DNA from: RGIG5579 sp045602025
GTDB taxonomy: Bacteria; Bacillota; Clostridia; Oscillospirales; SIG627
Assembly: GCA_045602025.1 (NCBI GenBank)
Contig: JAZSAT010000030.1
Coordinates: 1 to 29,938 of the forward strand
DNA: 29,938 nt
Direction of reading: 5' to 3'
The notes under the pieces are model-generated. The model ran no database searches, had not been told where the DNA came from, and saw only the letters and a program-made list of their open reading frames with translations. Of the stretch, positions 15,614 to 22,224 are shown one piece after another. The position numbers were made by a program, and so were the translations under genes. Within the stretch, counting starts at the first letter, position 1. Every line of letters starts with the position of its first letter.

Positions 15614-15641
15614 ATTGTATGATTCAAAAGGAGGATTGTTG
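15614..15641 (-). promoter_or_regulatory. Candidate SigE/SigK-type sporulation promoter
   Basis: On the minus strand CATACAAT (15614-15621) matches the SigE -10 consensus CATACAnT exactly and also fits the SigK form CATAnnnT. Thirteen bp upstream lies CAACAAT (15635-15641), a partial match to the SigE -35. The best vegetative alternative (TTGCAA with TACAAT) has a poor 19-bp spacing. The box lies 31 bp upstream of the first ATG. Confidence 0.45.
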
Positions 15642-15645
15642 CAAA

Positions 15646-15675
15646 AAAAAGAGACACAAATTTGTGTCTCTTTTT
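15646..15675. terminator. Terminator of the third DUF21 gene
   Basis: A perfect 30-bp palindrome (15646-15660 with 15661-15675) with T-runs on both sides, 2 bp after the stop of the minus-strand gene at 15678. It separates that gene from the small-protein operon. Confidence 0.9.
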
Positions 15676-15677
15676 CA

Positions 15678-17006
15678 TTATTCTTCCTCTTCAGGCTCTT
15701 CCTTTTCCGGCAAGGTAAAGAGTGTGCTGACCGCACGGTGTTCCCGAACATCGCTCACTTTGATCTGAATACCTTCGTATTCCACTTCAAAGGAAGTGCC
15801 GTCCTCGGGAACTTCGCCGTAAAGTCCGAGAACAAAGCCGCTGACAGTTTCATAATCATCGGGGAATTCGGTTTCAAGCGTTTTGGATAAAAGCACAAGG
15901 GAAACATTGCCGTTCACACGCCAGGTTCTCTCTCCCACCTGGTGGATCTCTTCTTCCGCCAAATCCATTTCTTCATCCTCATCCAGCATATCGCCGACGA
16001 TTCTTTCGATCAGATCTTTGATGGAAATAATACCGGAAAAACCTGCATACTCATCCAGAACAATACCGAAGGAAACTCTGTTCTTCTGCATATTGCGCAA
16101 GGTAATATCCGCCTTGGCACCCTCGGGAATAAAGTAGGGAGATCGAATGGCTTTTTCCATAATCTTTTCCCGTGTTTTATTCTCCAAACGGAAATAATCC
16201 TTCGTATCCAAAACACCCACGATATTATCAATGGTTCCGTCGCAAACAGGGTACCAGGTAAAACGGCTGGAGGAAATGGTCTTCGCCCATTCCTCGTCAC
16301 TTTCTTCCATCCACAAAAGAGAAACATCCGTACGGTGAACGGCGATCTCGCCGACCGTTACATCGTCAAACTCAAAGATATTTTCGATCATTTCCCTTTC
16401 TTCTTTTTCGATAATACCCATTTCCGCGCTGGCTTCTGCCATCATACGGATATCTTCCTCACTCACCTCTTCCTCTTCCTCGCCGGGATCGATTCCGAGA
16501 AGGCGCAAAACGGCATTGGTGGAAAGGGTTAAGAACCAAACGATAGGCGCAAAAATTTTAGCCACCGAGAAGACCGTTCCGGAAAGGCCGAGCGCAACTC
16601 CTTCTGTCTTTCTCATGGCAACTCTCTTAGGCACAAGCTCACCGAGGATCAAGGAGAAATAAGAGAGAATAAGAGTAATGAGAATGACTGCAATACTGTC
16701 AAGCAGTGCATAGTCTGCCTTCGGGAAAAAGCGGTAAAAAAAGTCTACCAGATATTCCGAAAAATTGTCCGCAGCAAAGGCAGAGCCTAAAAAGCCAGCC
16801 AAGGTAATGGCGACCTGTATGGTTGCTAGGAATTTTGCAGGGTCACTTTTTAATTTAAGCAGCTTTTTTGCCCTGCGGTTTCCCTGTTCCGAAAGCTTTG
16901 CAAGCTTTACCTCGCTCATACTGATAACGGCAATCTCCGCCATAGCAAAAATCGCGTTCAGAAAAATAAGTACAAATTGTAATAATAAGGGGCCGACCAG
17001 TTTCAT
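15678..17006 (-). CDS. DUF21/CBS/CorC membrane protein (CNNM/HlyC-CorC family), gene C
   Basis: A 442-residue protein. DUF21 covers residues 1-190 (FAMAEIAVISMSEVKLAKL, GELVPKRVAMR, about four hydrophobic segments), followed by a CBS pair (YAGFSGIISIKDLIERIVG) and a complete CorC_HlyC domain (WRVNGNVSLVLLSKTLETEF, then VSGFVLGLYGEVPEDG). An acidic tail (EKEEPEEEE) ends the chain. Expected role: a cytoplasmic-membrane protein for divalent cation (Mg2+ or similar) transport or efflux. It differs in type from the adjacent-operon pair A/B, for example in a longer loop before TM2 with QGNRRAKKLLKL. GAAAGGAAT precedes the ATG at 17006. It is a single gene behind a ~207-nt leader with an internal terminator. 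Confidence 0.9.
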   Translation of the reverse strand: MKLVGPLLLQFVLIFLNAIFAMAEIAVISMSEVKLAKLSEQGNRRAKKLLKLKSDPAKFLATIQVAITLAGFLGSAFAADNFSEYLVDFFYRFFPKADYALLDSIAVILITLILSYFSLILGELVPKRVAMRKTEGVALGLSGTVFSVAKIFAPIVWFLTLSTNAVLRLLGIDPGEEEEEVSEEDIRMMAEASAEMGIIEKEEREMIENIFEFDDVTVGEIAVHRTDVSLLWMEESDEEWAKTISSSRFTWYPVCDGTIDNIVGVLDTKDYFRLENKTREKIMEKAIRSPYFIPEGAKADITLRNMQKNRVSFGIVLDEYAGFSGIISIKDLIERIVGDMLDEDEEMDLAEEEIHQVGERTWRVNGNVSLVLLSKTLETEFPDDYETVSGFVLGLYGEVPEDGTSFEVEYEGIQIKVSDVREHRAVSTLFTLPEKEEPEEEE

Positions 17007-17214
17007 TTTGTGTTGAATTCCTTTCTATATCAGAAAATTTTATTTTTTTAGTGCAAAGAAAAAAGGCATTACCTATCCCCGGATATAAAAGGATAGACCA
17101 CGCCGAACACAAAAACCTATTGTATTTGTCTGATATACGGAAGGGTTATCATTCAATTTGCAACTATGACTGTCCGTATCCATAAAAGCTACTATCATCT
17201 CCTTTCGATTTCTT
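17007..17214 (-). promoter_or_regulatory. Long structured leader of gene C, candidate attenuator/riboswitch
   Basis: From the promoter at 17221-17248 the transcript should start near 17214 and run about 207 nt to the ATG. The first ~110 nt can fold, for example ATACGGA with TCCGTAT around an inner TCAT/ATGA stem-loop. They are followed by an intrinsic terminator at 17059-17104 and then ~50 nt of AU-rich sequence with the ribosome site. I do not recognise the M-box, yybP-ykoY or NiCo consensus. The layout of promoter, structured region, terminator and metal-transporter gene is that of a transcription-attenuating leader. A short open frame (17073-17183) overlaps it. Confidence 0.5.
17059..17104 (-). 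terminator. Intrinsic terminator inside the gene C leader
   Basis: On the minus strand GGCGTGGTCTATCC (17104-17091) pairs with GGATAGGTAATGCC (17078-17065), with ten Watson-Crick pairs, three G-U pairs and one mismatch, around a 12-nt loop. It is followed by six U residues (17064-17059). It lies upstream of its gene, not after a coding sequence on that strand. Confidence 0.65.
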
Positions 17215-17220
17215 AAAGCA

Positions 17221-17248
17221 ATTATACCCGATTTTCTTATTTTGTCAA
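17221..17248 (-). promoter_or_regulatory. Promoter of gene C leader
   Basis: Minus-strand consensus TTGACA (17243-17248) and TATAAT (17221-17226) with a 16-bp spacer: one of the strongest promoters in the window, placed 215 bp before the start codon. Confidence 0.75.
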
Positions 17249-17284
17249 GTCTTATCCACTTTTCAAAAAAACTCATATTTCCCG

Positions 17285-17313
17285 TTGACCAAATGGAAAA
17301 AAAAGGTTATAAT
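17285..17313 (+). promoter_or_regulatory. Promoter of the phosphoglucomutase gene
   Basis: TTGACC (17285-17290), a 17-bp spacer and TATAAT (17308-17313), 27 bp upstream of the ATG at 17341. It is divergent from the gene C promoter. Confidence 0.75.
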
Positions 17314-17340
17314 CAAATCAATAAAAACAAGGAGGTCTCT

Positions 17341-19014
17341 ATGCCAACTTACAAAGAAAAATATGAACAATGGTGCAACGAACCCTGTTTTGACGAAAAC
17401 ACAAAGAAAGAACTCCGCGCTCTTACCGACGAAAAAGAGATTGAAGACCGCTTTTATAAAGAATTGGAATTTGGAACTGCAGGCCTGAGAGGCATTATGG
17501 GGGCAGGTACCAACCGCATCGGCCATTACACCGTAGGAAAAGCAACCTTAGGTCTTGCCCGCTTTTTGAAAGAAAAGTTTTCCGACGCAGAAAAACGCGG
17601 CGTTGTTATTGCTTTTGACACCCGTAACAATTCTGCTACCCTTGCAAGAAGTGCGGCAGATGTTCTGACTGCAGAGGGCATTTTTGTCCGCCTGTTTGAC
17701 AGAGCGGTTCCTACTCCCGTACTTTCCTTTGCCGTTCGGCATTTTAACTGCTGCTCCGGTATTGTAATTACCGCCAGCCACAATCCTCCCGCATATAACG
17801 GTTACAAGGCCTATGATGAAACAGGCTGTCAGCTTGGTATCGAGGATGCGGAAGAAGTAATCAAAAAGGTATCCGAAATTGCTGACTGGAGTGAAATTCC
17901 CACAAAAGGCAATGATGAGATGCTGCAGTTTATCGGAGATGCGGCACTGGAGGATTTCTGCAATGCCGTTCTTCGCCAAAAGACCTTCCACGATGAAGAA
18001 GCAAAGAAGAACCTTCGCATCGTATATACCCCCATCCACGGAACCGGCCTTGAGCCTGTTACCAGAATTTTGGAAAAAGACGGCTTTACCGATGTGAGCG
18101 TAGTCGAAGAACAGACAACGCCCGACGGAAACTTCCCTACCGTAAAAAGCCCCAACCCCGAAGAAAGAGGCGCGCTGGAAATGGGTATATCCCTTGCGCA
18201 GAAGATCGGTGCAGATCTTGTGATCGGATCCGACCCTGATGCAGACCGCGTTGGCTGTGCGGTTGCCCACAAGGGAACTATGACCCTTCTTACCGGCAAC
18301 CAGGTAGGTGCACTCTTTGTAGATTTCCTTTTGAAAAACAGAACCGTTCTTGGCGAAAACCCCATGGTGATCACCAGTATCGTTACCAGTGATATGGGCA
18401 AATACATTGCTGAGAAAAACGGATGCGGCTTCACTCAGGTTTTGACCGGATTCCGCTTCATCGGCAACAAAATGACCGAATATGAAAAAGAAATCGCAGA
18501 AAAGCTGCCCGGAGCTCACCACTTCCTGATCGGCTTTGAAGAAAGCTACGGTTATCTTGTAGGTACCCACGCAAGAGATAAGGATGCTGTTTTAGGTGCT
18601 ATGCTCGTAGCAGAAATGGCAGCTTACCACAAGAAAAACGGAAAGACCCTCATTGATGCTTTGGAAGATCTTTATGCAGAATACGGTTATTTTCTGGACA
18701 CCGTAGAATCCTTTGCCCTCCAAGGAAAAGAAGGCATTGCGAGAATCGGTGAGATGATGGAGATCCTCCGTCAGGATCCTACCTTCCTTCCCGATACCGA
18801 AAAGGTACTGGATTTCGAAAAGGGTGTAGATTCCCTTCCCAAGTCTAATGTTTTAAAAATTTACCTGAAGGGCGGCTCCTGGGTAGCCATTCGTCCTTCC
18901 GGTACAGAGCCTAAGATCAAATTCTACTATTCTATCCGCGAAAATGACAGAGCTGCAGCAGAAGAAAAGCTTTTGGCTCTCAAAAAGATCCTTTTGGAAA
19001 AGACCGGACTTTGA
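17341..19014 (+). CDS. pgcA: Phosphoglucomutase/phosphomannomutase (PgcA-type)
   Basis: A 557-residue alpha-D-phosphohexomutase. Visible signatures are FGTAGLRGIMGAGTNRI in domain 1, the phosphoserine loop TASHNP with S146, the metal loop GSDPDADRVG with D298/D300/D302, the sugar loop GFEESYGYLVG, and the phosphate-binding loop RPSGTEPKIKFY near the C-terminus. It interconverts glucose-1-phosphate and glucose-6-phosphate (possibly mannose phosphates) and feeds glycogen and envelope sugar synthesis. The length fits the PgcA/YhxB group. AAGGAGG lies 5 nt before the ATG; longer in-frame starts would lie upstream of the promoter. It is a single gene with its own terminator. Confidence 0.94.
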   Translation: MPTYKEKYEQWCNEPCFDENTKKELRALTDEKEIEDRFYKELEFGTAGLRGIMGAGTNRIGHYTVGKATLGLARFLKEKFSDAEKRGVVIAFDTRNNSATLARSAADVLTAEGIFVRLFDRAVPTPVLSFAVRHFNCCSGIVITASHNPPAYNGYKAYDETGCQLGIEDAEEVIKKVSEIADWSEIPTKGNDEMLQFIGDAALEDFCNAVLRQKTFHDEEAKKNLRIVYTPIHGTGLEPVTRILEKDGFTDVSVVEEQTTPDGNFPTVKSPNPEERGALEMGISLAQKIGADLVIGSDPDADRVGCAVAHKGTMTLLTGNQVGALFVDFLLKNRTVLGENPMVITSIVTSDMGKYIAEKNGCGFTQVLTGFRFIGNKMTEYEKEIAEKLPGAHHFLIGFEESYGYLVGTHARDKDAVLGAMLVAEMAAYHKKNGKTLIDALEDLYAEYGYFLDTVESFALQGKEGIARIGEMMEILRQDPTFLPDTEKVLDFEKGVDSLPKSNVLKIYLKGGSWVAIRPSGTEPKIKFYYSIRENDRAAAEEKLLALKKILLEKTGL

Positions 19015-19024
19015 TCATAAAAAC

Positions 19025-19057
19025 AAAAAGAGAAAACCTCACGGTTTTCTCTTTTTT
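19025..19057 (+). terminator. Terminator of the phosphoglucomutase gene
   Basis: A perfect 14-bp stem (19025-19038 with 19043-19056) around loop TCAC, ending in TTTTTT, 10 bp after the stop codon. Confidence 0.9.
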
Positions 19058-19073
19058 CTGTATACAAATCAAC

Positions 19074-19106
19074 AAAAATACACACCGAATTCGGTGTGTA
19101 TTTTTT
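19074..19106 (-). terminator. Terminator of the InlB-repeat protein gene
   Basis: A perfect 32-bp palindrome (19074-19105) centred on GAATTC, with T-runs on both strands, 24 bp after the minus-strand stop at 19130. The convergent genes thus have separate terminators. Confidence 0.88.
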
Positions 19107-19129
19107 ATTGGATCTTATTTTGGATCGAT

Positions 19130-20665
19130 TTATTTTTTATCTTTTTTTGCGAACCACTGCTTTATGATCAGTCGATAAGAAAGATTATACCGATCACGAA
19201 TGATCACAAGCGCGATCGAAGCTGCAGAAAGAAGAAATACCACGATCAAAATTCCCCAGGGGAAAGAATTCTCATCCTTTTCAATGCCTCCTGAAACCTC
19301 AGGTGCAACACCGGTTTTCAAAATAAATACCGCCGTGATCCTTACATCCTCACCGGGAACGATCGCTTCTGTTGAAGCTTCCTCTGAAGCGAGAACTCCG
19401 TTTACCTCGCAAAGCCAGCGGGAGAACTTGTATCCTTTCATAGGGATCGCCTTGATCGGAACCTTTTCGCCCATTTCATAGGCACCCGCCTTCCCTTCTA
19501 CCTTGCCTCCGGCAGAAGCTTTAAGGGTCAATTGGTATTTGCCTTTGACAAAAACCGCCTTCACCGTACAATCTTCATCGGGCATGGTAAAATTGGTTTC
19601 TGCCTTTTTACTGTTTTCAAAATCTCCCTTTTCGGAGCTGCACTCCCAATGAGAAAACCGATATCCGGGATTGGGAGATGCCACGATATTTACAAGAGTA
19701 TCCACCCCAACGGCCGTTTCTCCTTTTTCCGGAAAAACAGTTCCGCCTTCGGAGCTTTCCATCGTAAGTTTTTTCACCGCAGAGGCAAAATTTGCCGTTA
19801 AGGTAAAATCCGATGCGGGGCAAGTCATGGTGGTGTCTGATTTATCATAATCCGAAAATTCTGCTGAATTTGTAGAAGACCAATTGACAAAATTGAAATC
19901 CTCGCCGGGCGTCGCAGATAAAAGGATCTCTTCCCCTACCGTGCAGGGATATTTTCCGGTTTCATTTTTCTCTTTTCCAATGACTTCAACCTCTCCTTCT
20001 CCTTCTACTTTTAGTGTGAAAAAGTAGGTTACATAATCAAATTCAACAGTTAAATGAACATCCTTCGCAGGCATTTTGAAAGAAAATACGCTTTTTGTAT
20101 CCCAATCTTTTTCAAGGTCCTTCAGCACATTGTCGCTGTCCACCCAGCGGACAAAACGGAAGCCATCGGAGGATGCCGCATCCACTTTAACCGTTTCACC
20201 GGGCAAAAAATCCTTGTGGCCGAAATTCGGTGAACCCATGGAAGCATCGTTCGCTTCAATATAAACCGTATATTTTGTTTTATTCTCTTTCAGAACCGCC
20301 TTAAAATCCAAATTCATCTCAGGCATTAAAAATGTGATCTCTTTTTTCGTAAGGCTGCTTTCGGGGAGAGATTCGACCGTGCTTGAGATCTCCCAGCGAT
20401 CAAAAAGATAAGCTTCCGCTTCTGATACCGAAAGCGTTACGGTAGCACCCTTCTTGATCTTTTCTCCATTATGATCCTTTCCGTCCACCTTAACAGCAAT
20501 ACTGCCGCCTTCCTTCGGAGACACGCTTGTTTTCAAGGTAAATCCTTCCTCCTGGGTCACAGGTGGTGTAAGAGGCAATTTTTCTTCGGCAAAAACCTGA
20601 AAATTCAGGAAAAACAAAAGTGAAAAAATGCACAGAGAAAAAACAGTAAAAAGCTTTTTTTTCAT
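19130..20665 (-). CDS. Membrane-anchored protein with divergent InlB B-type repeats
   Basis: A 511-residue exported protein. A signal peptide covers residues 1-26 (KKKLFTVFSLCIFSLLFFL, cleavage after VFA). Five beta-rich repeats of about 75-85 residues follow. Each has a 'G-x-V', a 'GYRFSHWECSS' type and an 'FTMPDEDCTVKAVF' type element, as in the divergent InlB B-repeat (Flg_new-like) families. About residues 468-490 form a transmembrane helix, followed by a basic 20-residue tail, so the repeats face outward. There is no LPxTG motif. Such repeats are typical of surface and adhesion modules; the ligand is unknown. The ATG at 20665 follows AAAGGAGC and gives the signal peptide; an in-frame start 51 bp earlier lacks both. 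It is divergent from the germination gene. Confidence 0.85.
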   Translation of the reverse strand: MKKKLFTVFSLCIFSLLFFLNFQVFAEEKLPLTPPVTQEEGFTLKTSVSPKEGGSIAVKVDGKDHNGEKIKKGATVTLSVSEAEAYLFDRWEISSTVESLPESSLTKKEITFLMPEMNLDFKAVLKENKTKYTVYIEANDASMGSPNFGHKDFLPGETVKVDAASSDGFRFVRWVDSDNVLKDLEKDWDTKSVFSFKMPAKDVHLTVEFDYVTYFFTLKVEGEGEVEVIGKEKNETGKYPCTVGEEILLSATPGEDFNFVNWSSTNSAEFSDYDKSDTTMTCPASDFTLTANFASAVKKLTMESSEGGTVFPEKGETAVGVDTLVNIVASPNPGYRFSHWECSSEKGDFENSKKAETNFTMPDEDCTVKAVFVKGKYQLTLKASAGGKVEGKAGAYEMGEKVPIKAIPMKGYKFSRWLCEVNGVLASEEASTEAIVPGEDVRITAVFILKTGVAPEVSGGIEKDENSFPWGILIVVFLLSAASIALVIIRDRYNLSYRLIIKQWFAKKDKK

Positions 20666-20740
20666 AGAATAAAGCTCCTTTCGATCCTTGTGTATAAGAC
20701 GAGCCTTCTTCGCCAAAAATAGTAAAAAGAAGGTGAAAAA

Positions 20741-22159
20741 ATGAAAAATGAAAAAAAGTTGGAGGACAGGATCAACTGCCTTTTGGGCATTGAAACCGCC
20801 TTTGATTTTAAAAAAAGAAGTCTTCTTTTGGCCGGAAGAAAAGCTGTTTTTACTTATATTATCGGTTATACCAATGCCTTATCCACAGAAAACATTTTAA
20901 AGGCATTGATGAATATTCAAACAGAAGAATTTCAAAAGCTGAAAAGTTTAAATGAGCTTGCAGAAATTTATTTACCCTTTGGAAGCTGCGAGGTAACAAA
21001 TGATCCTGCATTCGCTGCAGAGGAGATCCTTCGCGGAAGTGCTTCTTTGACAATAGAGGGGTTTTCGCAGATTCTCTTAATGGATATCCGCGATTTTTCC
21101 ATGCGAGGAATTGAAGAACCGGAAAAAGACAGGACACTTCGAGGGCCTCATATCGGAACCAATGAAAGCCTGATCTCCAATATTATTCAAATCAGAAGAT
21201 ATTTACGGTGTTCTTTTTTAAGAACAGAAAAATTCCTTTTGGGAAGTGAAATCAAAAATGAGGTTGCGCTTCTTTCCTTGAAAGGAAAATGCGATGAAAA
21301 ATTTCTCGAAAAAATACGGGAGAAGATCAAAGGTGCAGCCATTCCCAATTTATCCATGACACAAGAGAATTTGAGCAACCTTCTTTTTCCGAGAAAAGGG
21401 CTTTCTTTAATCAACCCATTTCCAAAAACCCGGTATACGGAAAGGCCTGATGTGGTAGCTGCTTCCTTGATGGAGGGAAAAATTGCGATCCTTTGCGATA
21501 ACTCCCCTTCTGTGATCCTTTTGCCACAATCTATCTTCGATTTTTTCGAAGAGGCGGACGATTATTATTTTCCTCCGTTGACGGCAATCTATTTACGCCT
21601 GGTTCGGCTGTTTGTTTTTTTATCGACGATCCTTGTGATTCCCATCTGGCTTCTTGCAGTACAAAACAGCCAATATTTACCGGGAAAATTTTCCTTTGTT
21701 CTTACAGACCAGGACTATGCTGTACCACTGTTTTTGCAATTTTTGATCATTGAATTTGCCATTGACGGTCTGAAAATGGCTTCTCTTAACACGCCAACGA
21801 CCCTATCGGGATCCTTTTCTGTGATCGGTGGCCTTCTTTTAGGGGAATTTGCCGTCAAGAGCGGCTGGTTTATCCCTCAGGCGATCCTCTATTCCGCCTT
21901 TACGGGAATTGCAAACTTTATCCCCACCAATATTGAGCTTGGATACTGCTTCAAATTCATTCGGATCTCCCTGATCCTGGTAGTGGAATTTTTCGGTGTA
22001 ACAGGCTTTTTACTGGGCCTTGCCTTTTGGCTGATCGTCCTTCTTTTTACAAAAGGTGTTGGAGGAAAAAGCTATCTTTATCCTTTTATTCCCTTCGATC
22101 GGACAGGGGTGAAGAAGATCATCCACAAGGGTGTTTTCGGACGGGAAAAAGTCTCATAG
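20741..22159 (+). CDS. GerA-family spore germination protein (SpoVAF/GerA type), stand-alone
   Basis: A 472-residue protein. The N-terminal soluble part (1-270) carries GerA-family blocks, including DRTLRGPHIGTNESLISNII, then QIRRYLR, and the ERPDVVAASLMEGKIAIL, then CDNSPSVILLP element. The C-terminal part has about five membrane segments (LRLVRLFVFLSTILVIPIWL; then GFLLGLAFWLIVLLF). GerA A-subunits form germinant receptors in the inner spore membrane; SpoVAF is a homologue tied to the dipicolinic acid channel. The N-terminus (LGIETAFDFKKRSLLLAGRK) reminds me of SpoVAF. No B or C subunit or spoVA gene is adjacent. A weak SigF/SigG-like box (GTATA at 20692, AAAAATA at 20715, 18 bp apart) lies upstream. 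AGAAGGTG precedes the ATG. Confidence 0.9.
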   Translation: MKNEKKLEDRINCLLGIETAFDFKKRSLLLAGRKAVFTYIIGYTNALSTENILKALMNIQTEEFQKLKSLNELAEIYLPFGSCEVTNDPAFAAEEILRGSASLTIEGFSQILLMDIRDFSMRGIEEPEKDRTLRGPHIGTNESLISNIIQIRRYLRCSFLRTEKFLLGSEIKNEVALLSLKGKCDEKFLEKIREKIKGAAIPNLSMTQENLSNLLFPRKGLSLINPFPKTRYTERPDVVAASLMEGKIAILCDNSPSVILLPQSIFDFFEEADDYYFPPLTAIYLRLVRLFVFLSTILVIPIWLLAVQNSQYLPGKFSFVLTDQDYAVPLFLQFLIIEFAIDGLKMASLNTPTTLSGSFSVIGGLLLGEFAVKSGWFIPQAILYSAFTGIANFIPTNIELGYCFKFIRISLILVVEFFGVTGFLLGLAFWLIVLLFTKGVGGKSYLYPFIPFDRTGVKKIIHKGVFGREKVS

Positions 22160-22160
22160 A

Positions 22161-22196
22161 GAAAAATTTTGCCGAAAACTCTCGCTTTCGGCAAAA
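22161..22196 (-). terminator. Terminator of the plsC-ispH/rpsA operon
   Basis: TTTTGCCGAAA (22167-22177) pairs with 22186-22196 around an 8-nt loop. On the minus strand the stem is followed by TTTTTC. The plus strand has no T-run, so it mainly serves the minus-strand gene ending at 22225. Confidence 0.8.
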
Positions 22197-22224
22197 TCAA
22201 ATGAAAAATATTCAGGATTTAAAA

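Noticed and set aside
15601..15650. Vegetative promoter TTGCAA/TACAAT for the small-protein operon
   Set aside because: The spacing would be 19 bp with imperfect boxes; the SigE-type reading fits better, though it is not proven.
17007..17214. Known M-box, yybP-ykoY or NiCo riboswitch
   Set aside because: I could not match their conserved sequence elements in the leader; it is reported only as an uncharacterised candidate. A covariance search would decide.
17548..18570. 340-codon open frame on the minus strand
   Set aside because: It is antisense to the phosphoglucomutase, whose active-site motifs are intact; no ribosome site or recognisable product.
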